A stretch of 64,000 bases of DNA from Eretmocerus hayati (Eukaryota > Arthropoda > Insecta > Hymenoptera > Aphelinidae). The number at the start of each line of letters is the position of its first letter. The first letter of the stretch is position 1. The DNA lies in the NCBI GenBank assembly GCA_029851415.1, contig CM056743.1, positions 68,664,186-68,728,185 of the forward strand. The letters are read 5' to 3'. The notes beneath the pieces are model-generated. The model saw only the letters and a program-made list of their open reading frames with translations. It was not told the DNA's origin and did no database searches. Positions 12,100 to 24,794 of this stretch are shown here, piece after piece. Position numbers and translations under genes: made by a program.

Positions 12100-12957
12100 A
12101 AAAGTTTACTAGTATAAATTGTCCTTTAATTTGAATATCGATATCAACTATTCCTGCAATATTCCTCTGACGATTTTTCAGCATTCTTGATCCGGAGAAA
12201 ATTTCGTGAGGTTTCTGTGGGAGGTTGCTAATACATCGTACGTTCGGATCTTTTTTCTGCAAATCTTTACTCAAATTTCCCCAATATTACCATTGATAGT
12301 GCAAAATTCTTGTAAATGAAAATTTTAGAAAAGAAAATTATCATTGTTCTGCGTGATTAATTTTGGTTAAACGAAAAGATTTGTGTCATCCCTATCTCGA
12401 AATTCTATTTCATCCCATTTACACCCTCTTCTCTCCTGAGATCCTAACTCAATATTTCAATATACAATCTTCTTCTCTTCAAAAGCCTCGAGAGTACAAA
12501 ATACTGCTCCTATATCAAAAACTTGGATTACAACCGTCATTGTATCTGTCAGATCGTCTAAAACAGATACATTCAATGATGAACTCATTCTCACATCGCA
12601 AACATTTGCGTTTGGCCAAATAGACGTTCCAAGACATGTCGTGTAACTCTTATGTCTTAATAGTGGACAGCGTTGCGGCCCCGTAACCCGGAGGACGCAG
12701 GTTCAGACCCCACGGGCGATACTCATATTGAAGTATTTATATAGTATCGATGATTATACTTGCGACGTGGTATTTTGATTTACCGATCACAACTCATTTA
12801 TTATTAAGGACTCTTAGCCTAGGATGCGGGTCTCGCGCAATGGTCGGCGAACGCAATTCTAACGATTTCAGCTACTCGGCATCTACTCGTTTACTCACCG
12901 TATATTCAACCTAAAAATTGGAAAGGGGGAGGGAAAACTCGCACACGCATTCTTAAT
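12100..12957. other. Gene-free stretch
   Basis: The plus ORF 12363-12623 has no recognisable family. Near 12670-12715 a GC-rich segment includes GGTTCAGACCCC, which resembles a tRNA B-box, but no cloverleaf can be drawn. Nothing else is seen. Confidence 0.5.
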
Positions 12958-14053
12958 ACAGTACCTCCCAAAATTAATGGATCATGCATGGTCTCACTAA
13001 TTTCATGATAACTTCGAATCCCTCCAACGTATGGAAATTTTGAAGAAAGTATCTTGAAGATCACAAAAAAATCTATCGATTCACGTGTTTCAAATATTCT
13101 CCAAGTGCTTTTCAAGTGCCCGTAATCGACATTGAAAATCTAAAAGAATTCTTCGTCAGTGGATACCTACAACTTTGACGGGAAAGGTCGGATCACAGAA
13201 ATTCTCACGGGATCTTGTAGATCGTTTGAAAATTCAGAAATTTGCTCTCCTGTAAAATTTTTGTACGACCCTTACCGTCTGACTTACGAGCTCCGAAAGA
13301 AAACTTTGTATTAACATAGGGTGCTCATGGAGATCCCGAGGCTGGTACCTATTTCGTGTCGTCTTGCTCTATTCTAGTGCAATAACTCATGAAAAAAGTA
13401 TCACGCACATAATTCTGACGTAAAATGATCTCATCTTTCAGAATATTTGATCAGATTTTGCCTCAAATATAATATGGACGGCCAAAACATGGGATATATC
13501 AATTTTTATAACAAAACTTGGAAAATTGTTGTCACCTCAAATCTGAGACAAAATCTGATACATTTTTCTGAAAGATGAGATCATTTTACGTCAAAATCAT
13601 GTGGCGTGATATTTTTTTCATGAGCTTTCGCACTAGAATAGAGCAAGACGAAACGAAAGAGGTACCAGCTTCGGGATCTCCATAAGCACTCTATGTCAAT
13701 TCAGAGTTTTTTTTCGGAGCTCGTAAGTCAGACGAGGAGGGTCGCACAAAAATTTTACAAGAGACCAAATTTCTAGATTGTTAAACGATCTACGAGATCC
13801 CGTGAAAATTTTTGTGATCCGACCTTTCCCGTCGAAGTTGTAGGTGATCCACTGAAGGAGAATTGTTTTAGATTTTCAATGTTGATGACGGGCACTTAAA
13901 AAGCACGTGAAAAATATTTGAGACACATGAATCGATAGATTTTTTTGTGATCTTCAAGATCCTCTCCTCAAAATTTTCATACGATGAAGGGATTTGAAGT
14001 TATCATGAATTTAGTGAGACCATGCTTGATCCATTAATTGTGGAAGGTACTGT
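12958..14053. mobile_element. 1.1-kb fold-back element, family ACAGTACC
   Basis: The element is almost a complete palindrome. The left arm 12958-about 13480 matches the right arm about 13520-14053 in reverse complement, with roughly 10-15 percent divergence and a 40-bp unpaired centre. The termini read ACAGTACCT and continue into an AATTAATGGATCA core on both sides. The same terminal sequence bounds the 509-bp element at 25895, so these are two members of one family. There is no coding capacity. Non-autonomous movement by a transposase supplied elsewhere is inferred. Confidence 0.85.
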
Positions 14054-14059
14054 AATAAT

Positions 14060-14740
14060 TCAGATTTCTCAATAGAAATAATCCGGCCTATATTCTGAAA
14101 CGTTCCTCTTACGCGGACGATACACGGAATTTTACATATAGAATATACCCGACAACTAACGGCCAAGATATTCAATGATCAAATATATTCATCCATGAAT
14201 GTCTCTCCAATTCCCTGTGGAACGTGAAAATTCACTTCACAATCCTGAAAATACAATATATACAACACTTCACTAACGGCCTGATTATTCCCTATCGGCC
14301 TAGTCGATGATTTAACGGCCTGGTCGTTCACGCAACCGATTTGCTCCAACTTCAAGGAGCATGCTGCTCCGAAATTCACCCCAAAAATGGCCACTCTACG
14401 CTCCGAATATTTGGCCCGTTGGGGTAATGGCCAACTGCTCCATTCTTTAAGGACGAGCTCCGCGCTCACCGAATTTTCCAGGTCACTCTGTCGCGATTAC
14501 TCGAGGTAGCGACCCACCTGGGGTACGGCCCTGCTCGTCGTCGTCCGGACGACAGCAACACTGAATTTCCTCGCGATTTTTCCCCAAAAACACTATCCGG
14601 TACGCGCACTAGGTCTTCACGAGGAGTTACCTCGACTTATCGGCTTCTGGTCACACAATTTCGCGGCCCCCGGGGTGTGCTATTTATCACACCACGTTTC
14701 GGCCTTAGCACGTGTCCCCCCAGGAGTCCAGATCGGCTGG
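14060..14740. other. Gene-free, GC-richer stretch
   Basis: Comparatively GC-rich (14450-14740) with no convincing frame. The minus ORF 14179-14469 shows no family features. It directly abuts the right 356-bp inverted repeat and might belong to the same composite element. Confidence 0.45.
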
Positions 14741-14742
14741 GA

Positions 14743-15098
14743 TACGCGCGCACGAGGCTCACTTCGGCTGGGACGAGAGGATTCACTTAATAGAAGAAGA
14801 GCAGTAAACTCACCGTGTTCCTTGGCAAATGTTAGTCCAAATCAATATAAATTGTCCCTCTCGAAATAATTGGTGACTCTTGTAGTCAAGTGTGCGGCCC
14901 TCTGGGACTCCTGAGGGCACACGGCAATTTTACTCGGCGGCGAAGACGAGCGGGGCACAAGCACGTGCACCTAAGACAACGTCCGATCCACAAGTGGTCT
15001 AATGGCCGGCCTCATCTTCACACCGAAGTTCCGTCTTCTTCAACGAAGAAGACGCGCTCTAATTGGCCTATAAATTCTGTCCGGAAAACTGGCAGCAC
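14743..15098. repeat. Right arm of the 356-bp long-range inverted repeat
   Basis: Reverse complement of 3499-3854. The copy of the AGGAACACG/GTGAG junction reads on the minus strand here, so the two arms point toward each other across about 10.9 kb. The outer end includes GGCCTATAAATTC (15065-15077). Open frames over both arms encode the same spurious peptide, so neither should be called a gene. Confidence 0.8.
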
Positions 15099-15112
15099 TA
15101 CGAATGGAGATG

Positions 15113-15520
15113 CCTATCTGTTTTGGAGAATCGACTTGCTCTTCAGGGAAGTTCCAGATCCATTATTGTTTTTGAGCATGATTTTTGGAGTTGACGTAAA
15201 GTAAACCAAGGGGGATCTGTTTGGGAGAATCAACCTGCTTCCCAAGGGAGCTCTGTATCCATCCTTGTTTCTGAACATGAATTCTGGAATCGACGGATGG
15301 TGAAACTCAAAAAGGATCTGTTTGGGAGAATCAACCTGCTTTCTAAGGAAGCTCCGGATACATTCTTGTTTCTGAACATGAATTTTGGAATTGATGGATG
15401 GTGAATCTCAAGGAGGATCTGTTTGGTAGAATCAACCTGCTTTCCAAGGAAGATCTGGATCCACTCTTGTTTTCTGCACATGGATTTTGGAACTCACGGA
15501 TGACAAATTTCAAGGAGATG
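15113..15520. repeat. About 101-bp tandem repeat, 4 copies
   Basis: CTGTTT(T/G)GGAGAATC starts at about 15118, 15217, 15318 and 15419. Each unit contains CCAAGGAAGCTC, CTTGTTTCTGAACATG and TTTTGGAATTGACGGATGG. The array begins within 20 bp of the outer end of the right 356-bp repeat. Confidence 0.85.
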
Positions 15521-15599
15521 GATCTTCTGCTCTCAATCAGGAATCCTGAATCACTGATTGAAAATCTCAATTTTGTTGAAATATGAGAATACCCTTTTC

Positions 15600-16380
15600 G
15601 TCAACATAAAATTTTGGAATTATCTTGTTTTAGAGGAAATTCTCTCTTATTTCCAAACCATGTTTGTGAGCGTAAATATATTGGATGGAAGGATATGTAT
15701 GGTAGATCCATTGTGATTTGAAAAATCTGAATCTTTTTGAAGAGTATTTTCAGATTATTCATTTTCGTCGATTTGAGAAGATTGAACGCTGAGATTTGCT
15801 CTTTTTGAAGAGTGAGTCAAATTTTTCACACTTGAGACTAGTTGAGACCGATCTTGTCTCAGTTTTTGAGCGCAGATTCTCACTCGAGCTAGTCCACGAG
15901 TCATCTACTCGTGCGCTAACAAGTCAGTGTTGCCAACAACGAGATATTACATATGAGAAGCCCATTCTAAGTGTCGCCATCTACACTTAGGATGTGCTCA
16001 CTGGTATGAGCCTGTCTGATAACCCAAGAGAGTACCACATCCTCTTAATCAGCCGATTAATCAGCTGATTTTTGGGTGATATTTTGGCATGCTTAATCAG
16101 CTGATTAATCCCGCGATTTTTTTTCGGCAGGGGCAGGACTCGGGAACATGTGAATATAATTTGTGTTACAGACATTGTTCGAGTGAACTTATTAACTCAA
16201 GTGAATCTCTAATTTTGATGATTGTGAATATTCAAAATCTATTTTTATTTCTGATACATCATGTTCATATTGTGATTTTTTGTTATGAAATTAGAAATGA
16301 CTCTATTTAAAGATGAGAACATAAGCTTATGAGAATATTTGCATTTACTTAGATTTTTCAAATTGTATTCATTATCTTTT
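15600..16380. other. Gene-free stretch with TTAATCAGC palindromes
   Basis: AT-rich sequence. The only structure is a set of palindromic words TTAATCAGCTGATTAA at 16044-16112. I see no gene. Confidence 0.5.
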
Positions 16381-16825
16381 CTGAGAGAGAGAATTATTTT
16401 GTTTTTGATCTATTTGCGCGAAGCTTCTCTCAAAGTTTTTGTAATAAGGGGAAAATGAGAGAAAGCTCTATTTTGTATTCAGTCGGATGTCAAACTCTAT
16501 TCTTCTCATTTTGATGTATTTCAAATTACCAAATGAGGGGGTGTGTTGAATTTCACATTTGAGTAATTAGAAATTCCTATACATATAGTCATTGATCCTC
16601 TCTCTCATTATATGAATGCTCAGGCGAGGCTAGGTTTCTCGTCCCTCATTCAGAGCTACCACGCTACGCGACAATTAGCCAGTCTGGCTGAGGCAGCCGT
16701 GCTGCATGTAACAAAATCCAAGAGTGCTTCTATTAAAGTTCAGTAGTTATAACTTAATAGAGCCTCAAGTTATTTCACAACCTCACACCACTTATTCAAA
16801 GTTCATGCAATTACGTCAACATAAT
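16380..16825 (+). mobile_element. Possible copia-like 3' end and LTR start
   Basis: At 16531-16550 AATGAGGGGGTG is followed directly by TGTTGAA. This arrangement (purine tract, then TGTTG) is typical of the polypurine tract and 3' LTR start in insect Ty1/copia elements. Downstream to about 16820 the sequence could be LTR, ending near TCAACA. No pol domain is readable upstream, so at best this is a truncated or solo remnant. The call rests on the junction alone. Confidence 0.3.
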
Positions 16826-16829
16826 GTTT

Positions 16830-18240
16830 TATCAATGTATTTTTTAATTCAATGTGAATTTAAATTCAAGGAAGTCACATCAAGTCACTCAAAAATGCAC
16901 CCCAATTCATCAGAGACCATTGAATTGATGAACAAAGATCATCCGACAACATGCAAGCTGTTTTGATTGTGCTTAAAACAATGTCGTACTCTTTGCTCAT
17001 TGTAATGAACAGATAGAATTTAGTGTAGCTGATGATTTCAAAGGTAAGTCATTGTTTGCCTTGCAAATGATTTTCTAGGCAACGAGAAGTTGTCTCTAAT
17101 AATCTTTATTCTTTCAGGAAGCTCATTTCTTCATTCTCTTGAGAGGAGTCATCAGTGAGCTAATTTCTCGACGAATCGATCGAGCATTTCTTGACAAATT
17201 ATTATCTACTATCAAGAAAGATTGATTGAGATATACAATCATCCCCCTAGGAGCAGCGCGCTCAGTATATTTATGAGAGTGAAGACATTGAGTGAGCCTG
17301 TGGGTATATTTTTGCCATTTCTTGGTGGCACAGATGGAAAACCGTCAAAGATGAAAGCCTATAGTGATCCTAGGACAAAATAGAATATGGAACAGAATTT
17401 TTACCTGACAGCTGACAATTGAATTCTCATACAGACAGTGAACGAGGCCTACAGTGCCCCACTAATTTTTACATTAAGTCTGTCACAGACTACATCAACT
17501 CAAATTAACATTCAATTTTGAAGCCAAACCGTTCAGAAGGCATGTTTTCTTATACGAAAACATGCCCATAGGCTCACATCGGAAGAAACTCAGGTCTTGT
17601 TATTTTCTTACTCTATACTATAAAATAAAATCTACTCTTCAGATATCCAGTCAGTGCTCATCTACATTTTTCTTCATTTTGATCAGGTAACTACTGACAC
17701 AGGGTTAAGCCTATACCTTAGTGCCAAGTGATCTCAGCAAATTACCATGGTGTGTTAGGTATGCTGAGTGCACAAATTTAATGTTACAAAAAGTAGATGG
17801 AACAGAGCTGACTAAGCGACAGCAATGAGACTCCATTTGGAGCCCATGGACTCGAATATATGTATACTGTATTATATATCTCATCTCTTCAATGTTTGCA
17901 TGGGCACACTGGTTATCAAGTTGCTTTGACATTCTGAACCACATTTGCATAGAATAATCTAGGTGGGTATTCTAATCCTTTATCATTCTGGTGTCTCATC
18001 TTTTTAGAAAAATACCAATCAAAGTGAAATGTGTCCTTGAAATTATTAATTGTATGCAGCTCAAATGAACATTTAGTCTGATATAGTAGTCATTCAGAGA
18101 GTATCCCAAATTTTCTTGAAGGAATCCATAGCTGATTTTCGATGAATGTGATGGATTGCTCATCCAGACTTGTAGAAATGTTCAATGGCTGTGCCTGGAT
18201 GATTGTTCCTAGCAGATGATGATAACAACGCTCTTACAAG
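16830..18240. other. Gene-free stretch, nothing recognised
   Basis: AT-rich. Minor plus and minus frames (for example 17711-17950) have no features beyond chance. Confidence 0.5.
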
Positions 18241-18252
18241 AAGGAAGACCTC

Positions 18253-19748
18253 CCCGGCTGAAGATGATCGCGCGGCTGCCACGCGGATATCGGGCGACTA
18301 CCGCGCGGCAGTCGCGAGGCAGTATGAGAATTTCGGGGAAAGGAAACCAGCCCATAATTATAGTATACTGAGGTTAATACTAGATGGAGGGTCAAAGGGG
18401 AAAGATTAAGACGCCGAAGGGATGCTTTCAAGAACTTTCTGGGCTTGTGAAAGTCCTAGACATCGTTCGTTCGCTCCGCGTGCTCCGTGTACAAACCGCA
18501 TGCGATATTGCGCAGAAAATCTCCCGTGAGCCCCAGGGATGATGAGCATGGTGTATTATGATTACCAAAAACCATTAGCAACCCCAAAATTGGGGAGGGA
18601 AGTGAGAGAATAAGGTTGCATATCTCGTGTTTGTCGCCCGATAGTCGCCCGGTAGCCGCGCGGCAGCCGCTCGATAGCCGAGCGATTAATGGCAAATCAA
18701 ATGGCTCTTCCTTGACTTTATTTTCGGTAACAAACCAAAATGAAGTGGGTGGACAGGAGATTATGGCAAATCGACAAAAAAATAAAAAATTATCTCATTC
18801 GATATTTTTAGGAATCGTCGGGATTTGACCCAGCGAACTTCTGGTCTGTAGTTCAAGATTTAACGCTCATGGCCAGTGAGACGTGTAACGCGTGGTGGTG
18901 TGAAAGGCCTACATGAAGAGTGGGACACTGTAGTTGGGATATAGTGTTATTCCCCTTGGTCAGCTGTTTTACTTGACATACTACTCGTGATGTATTCCTA
19001 CAGAAAGTGGCCGATCACAAAGACCGTTACATCTCCAATACAGCGACCCACACTTCAAGTAGGCCTTTTACACTACCACGCGTAACACGTTTTACTGGCC
19101 ATGAGCGTGAAATCTTGGACTACAGATCAGAAGTTCGCTGGGTCAAATCCCACCGATTCCCAAAAATATCGAATGAAATAATTTTTTCCTTTTTTTGTCG
19201 ATTTGCCATAATTTTTTGTCCACCCTTTCCCTCATTTCAGTTTGTTACCGAAAATAAAGTGAAGGAAGAGCCATTTGATTTGCCATTAATCGCTCGGCTG
19301 TCGAGCGGCTGCCACGCGACTATCGAGCGACAAACACGAGATGCGCAACCTTATTCTCTCACTTCCCTCTCCAATTTTGGGGTTGCAAATGGTTCGTGGT
19401 AATCATAATACACCACGCTCATCATCCCTGGGGCTTACGGGAGATTTTCTGCGCAATATCGCATGCGGTATGTACACGGAGCACGCGGAGCGAACGAATG
19501 ATGTCTAGAGCTTTGACAAGCCCAGAAAGTTCTTGAAAGCATCCCTTCGGCGTCGATATAAATAAAGATTAATCCCCTTCGACCCTTCACCCAGTATGGA
19601 CATCAGTATACTATAATCATGGTCTGGTTTCCTTTCCCCGAAATTCTAGTATTGCAACGCGACTACCGTGCGGTAATCGCGCGATGATTCGACCGCGCCA
19701 CAGCCGGGCGGCAGCCACGCGGCTGTCGCGCGATCATTTTCAGCCGGG
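18253..19748. mobile_element. 1.5-kb giant palindrome (fold-back element)
   Basis: Arms of about 690 bp (18253-about 18940 and about 19030-19748) are inverted copies around a spacer of about 90 bp. Anchors include TCAAGAACTTTCTGGGCTT at 18428-18446 against 19518-19536. Each arm carries repeated GCGCGGC(A/T)G..CGCG motifs near its outer end. Each also carries a tRNA-like stretch (GGGTCAAATCCCACCG near 19140) with a mirrored copy near 18820. The ORFs here are mirror images of each other. It is either a fold-back transposon or an inverted tandem duplication of a tRNA-related repeat. Confidence 0.8.
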
Positions 19749-19800
19749 TCATCATAGGTGAAAGCAAATGGATCTAATCAGCAAGCATAAAGGGGGTGGA

Positions 19801-21080
19801 GGATATATATGTTACGTACCGAACCCGAAATCGTACACTTCGCGAACGGTACAGCCGATTCTGTACCACTCGCGAATGGTACACCACCATTTGTACCGAG
19901 CCCGATATTCCGGGTTTGGTACAGCAGAGTCTTGTACCATTCGCGAACTGTACAGCCACCTTGTACCGAGCTCGATTCCGAATCGCGCCATATGGCTCGG
20001 ATCGTGTTTACAAATGAGAATTTTCTATAAATGATGATTAGCAAATTGATATGTATTCACGAGTTCATCTCGAGTTCAGTCAACTACAGGTAACTATCGC
20101 GCTTGCACATTGGATCCCGATAATACTATTCGTGATGAGTTCAACTCAAAATTAGATGTTCTTGGAACATCCGATAGTTGTAAGTTCATAAAAAGTAAAA
20201 CAGAATATTCTTACACACGTGACACACAGTTTGATAACCATTAGAATCACTGTACGGGGTATGTTCGCGTATCTTGTTTTGATGACATAATACATCTTGT
20301 GGACACCGCCATGCCCAGTTTGATTATGAATTTATCTCCATCTGATATACTTCATCAGTATACCGTAGATTTCGGATTTTTCTACGTAATATCTCACTTC
20401 GTCGTCTCACTGTAAGGAGAAACCCTCAAAATCAGTCTCATTGTGTGAATATTAACATTACACAAGGTTAGGGGGTTTGTTGTGATTTATTACGATCTTT
20501 CACCGACTTTGAGCATTCCTTCTTACAGTGCTATTTTCATTGGAAAGATCAGACGAGGAATATCGCCAACAGTCAATATATATGTCAAACTATTTCAATC
20601 TTCTGTATTCCAGAGAGGTCTTGAATGATTTCTTCTCAATTTCACTAATTAGCTTCTCAAGGTCTCGTCATTTTGTCTCACTTTTTTTTGAACTTACAAT
20701 TATCGGATGTTCGAAGAGCATCTAATTTTGAGTTGAACTCATCACGAGTAGTATTATCGGGATCCAATGTGCAAGCGCGATATATACCTGTAGTTGACTG
20801 AACCCGAGCTGAACTCGTAAATACATATCATTTTGCTAATCATCATTTATAGACAATTCTCATTTGTAAACACGATCCGAGCCATAAGGCGCAATTCGGA
20901 ATCGAGCTCGGTACAAGGCGGCTGTACAGTTCGCGAATGGTACAAGACTCTGCTGTACCAAACCCGGAATATCGGGCTCGGTACAAATGGTGGTGTACCA
21001 TTCGCGAATGGTACAGAATCGGCTGTACCGTTCGCGAAGTGTACGATTTCGGGTTTGGTACGTAACATATATATATATAA
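19801..21080. mobile_element. 1.28-kb fold-back element with GGTAC sub-repeats
   Basis: Arms 19801-20186 and 20690-21080 are inverted copies flanking a 500-bp centre. The outer 180 bp of each arm is built of short inverted units of the type CGCGAATGGTAC, each 20-30 bp and themselves palindromic, giving overlapping frames on both strands. The outermost bases are TATATATATGTTACGTACC. The centre has no coding potential that I recognise. Structure resembles fold-back elements with sub-repeat arms. Confidence 0.85.
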
Positions 21081-21089
21081 CCTGAATGC

Positions 21090-22800
21090 ACTATTTTTTG
21101 ATAATCGACTAAATGCTGCTGGCGCTGGAGATTGCATGAAGTCTAGTCATAGAATTTAGTCATGTGATGCATTGACCTCAGTATCATGGAGAATTCATGT
21201 CAATCAACTGGAATAGTTCTTTACATTGTCATCTATCAAAGGAAAATTTTTGAGGCACTTCTAGAAAAAAAAATCAAGGTAAGACTAGAGAGCGGACCAA
21301 CTTCCTTCTGGAATTGAATATGTATAATTATACACAAGTTCTTTCCTTCTTTGATATATAGTTGAGTAAAGGGATATTCTAGTTCGTGTGAGGTGAAGAT
21401 GGAAGTATTATGATAAGGAATTGGAGCATCTAAAGCAGATGACATAACTGTTGGTTGCTTTGATCAAACATAATGTGTGCAAGCTTCTTGTGGAGTTTTG
21501 ATGGAAGAATCATGGTAAAAAATAGTTATCATTGAATGAGAACTGACATAGTGTGTATAAATTGCTAATGATGAATAAAACTGTATATAGACTGACATGG
21601 CTGATCTCCAGATCAGACTTGGTAATATTTCTTTTTATAATTCAATCTGATAAACTCATTCATAAAGCAGCTTGCTTTTGGATTTTTGGTGTGTTTCTTC
21701 TCAAGTTCATTGAACCTGTTTGGAATTATAGATCCTCAGGAGTTTACGAACGGTACGTAATTATGTTTCGTTGGAAGAAATAAAACATCCTTGTAATCGG
21801 ATGGCATGACAGAGGACTTTTGTCTTTTTAACATGCATACAACTAATTGGCTAAGATATAATTAATAATGGTTCATTTTTGATATTTGAAAGAGAACACA
21901 TATACCAACAGAAATCTGCTATGTTCTCAGAAAAAGAACACTCGTGTAGAAATCATTAGGTGATGGTAAATGAGACCAATCACAACCATTATTTTTGATC
22001 AGAGAAAATCAATTATTAGTCTTACTCTATGAATCCTATGGAATATTTGATGTGGATAACCTTGCTAGGTGACTAAATCCTTGGTACGAGACAGACAAAT
22101 CATTGAATTCTTAGTACGAAACTGACAAATCATCTGACACAAATGTTGGAAATACTTTTTTGAACTTGACATTTTAATTATTTCAACTTTCAAGTAAAGT
22201 CATATATGCACAATACCATTATTGGCAATCATTCAAAAAATATCTGAGAAGTAGTTAGAAATGAATCAGTTAATACATTTAGTTGCAATATAACAATAGA
22301 CAAAGTATGAAATGAGAATGAGAATATATTGTTGAAATCGTGAATTGGATTAAAAGAGTGAGGATTTTTTTTGAATTGAGGAGAATTCAATCAGGATCCT
22401 CATCGCTCCTGATTGCTTGAAAAATTGTGCATATTAGCGGCAGCTAGTGCTTGTTGTGTAATATCGTAAGGCACATCGAATTTGTCACTAAACTTACTAG
22501 GCTATAGAGAGAAAACACGAATACACACAAACTCAATCATACATACAAGCGCTCACACAATTACACCTATTCAAACTAAAATCCGCGAATTCTAATATGA
22601 AAAGTGTAGATATTTTGAAAGCAATAATTGGTCACCCAAGATCCCAAGATTCTAAGATTCTGATAGAACATAGAAGCATCGAGAATAATTATCTAGGCCA
22701 CGATTGACGTCATCGAATGGAAAGATTCAACCCAAAAACAAGAGCCTTGATCTCCCCTAATTTCAATGTCCATATATGGGAATAGACACATCTTGAGCGC
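21090..22800. other. Gene-free stretch, nothing recognised
   Basis: AT-rich, without credible ORFs, tandem repeats or promoter pairs. A small stem (GACTAAAT.../...ATTTAGTC, 21107-21161) is the only structure noted. Confidence 0.5.
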
Positions 22801-22809
22801 GACTCTGTG

Positions 22810-24750
22810 CCCGATCTCATGTAGCTTTCCAGCGAGTGAATTTTAAAGAAAAGCGTGTATTAAAAACTTCAGTGGCGAGGGGTGCCCAACTCAGCGGCTC
22901 ACTCTCCCACGCACCAACACATAGAAGACCGGCACACGTACTGCGCTATACCTATATCCACTACACCATAGCTGGAAGAGGGCAGCAGCTCTCGGACTCA
23001 TCATCGTCCTCGCTCATCGCAACATCCAGCAGCAAATTCAGCCGCATCAAATCATCATTACATCACAGCTCTGGCTCTCGTCGCGCTTAGCTGTTGTATT
23101 CGGAGTTCTTCTCAAATATATTGCATCATCCCTCATAACTCTTGACTTTTCAATTTATTAATTAAATTCATTAATCCTTTCGGACTTTTAAACATTCCCG
23201 CTCGTGCCACAGGGAATACCCACGTAACAGTAATAAACTCAGCCACAACGTGCATCTGTTGGCGCCTGCGTACCTGCCATCCTGCTCGTCTCCCGCGACC
23301 GCGATGATATGGATGGTAATCTGTTGAAGAATCAAAAAAAAGATCTAAAGTCCTCCAGGAGAATTTGCTTATGTTGACAGTAAACGTTACATGTCAAGCA
23401 TGATCAAGAGCCAGATGGCAAAAGTAAAACTTACGAGCGGGGTGCGCCATTTCTACTCTTTGCTGCTCTTGAGCTGCATCTGGAGCAGGACGAGAAGCAG
23501 GATCTGGTCCTGGTTTTGCTACGTTTTGATTTTGAATTGGGCCTGCATCAGCTCGGGCCGGTTCCGCCGCAGCTTGAACTTGAAATTCAGCTGCTGCGGG
23601 TTCTGGTCCTGATGCCTCCGCTGCAGCGTGGACCTCCAAATCTGGTGGATTTTCTCGAGCTGCTGGTCAACCGATTTCCATCCTCTGTATGGCTGCTGTG
23701 GAGTTGATTGGAATGATATTTTGTTTATTCACCAATGGAATACCTAATATACCTATGACTACATCAGATTGTGTAAACTTACCCGGTGCCTCGTTGCCGA
23801 GATTCGCCACCACTATTCATCGATCGCCACCACTTCGTCCATCATGATGTTGACAAAAAAGTGAACTTGGCTCACGGAAATAGCCTGTCATTTCTATCTA
23901 TAATTTGTGACCACGCGCGCGATGTGGGAAATTTTGGTTTTGTTCTTGTGAACAAGGCTCACTAGAGAAATTTTTGAAACAGAGTAGATAGTGTGTTTAG
24001 CAGAGTCGTAGTTTGATATGATAGTCTCAGAGCAAAAATTGTGAGGAAGCTCGACGGATATATGGGGTTACAGTTGCGAATGATCGTTCTAAAACAAAGT
24101 TGCGTTCCATTTGAGATGACATACAGTACTTCAACCTTTTTTTCCTAAATTTGATGAAATTGGACAAGAAACGAAGTCCTAAAAAAATTGCGATTACAGC
24201 AGGGCAATCCACGGTAATGTCCATGCAACATAGTTACATTTTGCTTACTTTTTTTGATATTCTTTTGCTAAAACTCGGAAAAATGGAAAATTTGGACCCA
24301 AAAACTACTTTCAAATAGCGAACAAGATATTTTTTCAGGGTCTTAGCAGAAATATGGCAGGAATCAGGTAAAAAAGTATCGCGTCGCACGACGTGTCCGT
24401 GAATTTGTCAGTGCGCCTTTGCAGCTGATTCGTGGGGAATTTTTGTGACTTTTTCTCTCTTTCGACTACGGAGTTCCACCATCCACATTGAATTATCGGT
24501 TAAAATGTTCCATTAGATTCAAAATGACGAGTTTCTATAATGAGAAATAATTGAGCTTTTACATGTGCAAAGAATTTGACTTGATGGATCAATTCAGTTA
24601 TTTATCGGCGTCGAATGAATTTTTCATTGAGAAAGGAATTTGATAGTATTGATATAGAAGAGGCAAACAAAGGATGAAGTATAATGGAGTATAAATATAC
24701 GATACATCAATGGAAGATCAATTCAAATGACCGAGATTCAAATAACTTTC
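22810..24750. other. Mostly gene-free; GC-richer island 22.85-23.3 kb
   Basis: Apart from the exon-like segment at 23420-23690, nothing is recognisable. 22850-23300 is richer in GC and contains the plus frame 22836-23090 (Ser-rich, no family), which could be a 5' untranslated or promoter region. 23900-24750 is AT-rich and featureless. Confidence 0.35.
23420..23690 (-). CDS. Possible host exon, Ala/Pro/Gln-rich
   Basis: On the minus strand an open segment rich in Ala, Pro, Gln and Glu ends at a good 5' splice site (CTC|GTAAGT, about 23433). It starts after a CTCCACAG acceptor-like sequence (about 23701). Two frames stay open for most of the segment, so phase cannot be decided. The product would be low complexity and I cannot name a family. 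It may be an internal exon of a host gene or of a retroelement gag. GC content is higher than in the surrounding DNA. Transcript evidence would be decisive. Confidence 0.25.
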
Positions 24751-24794
24751 ATCAAGTCTATTTATTGACGGATATGCTTAAAAATTACATACAT

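Noticed and set aside
11421..12274. Proteins with Asn-Val-Pro-Glu-Thr-Phe repeats on either strand
   Set aside because: They are products of the 11-bp minisatellite (33 bp = 11 codons).
12660..12720. tRNA-like segment with GGTTCAGACCCC
   Set aside because: I could not draw an acceptor, D- and T-arm cloverleaf; at most a SINE fragment.
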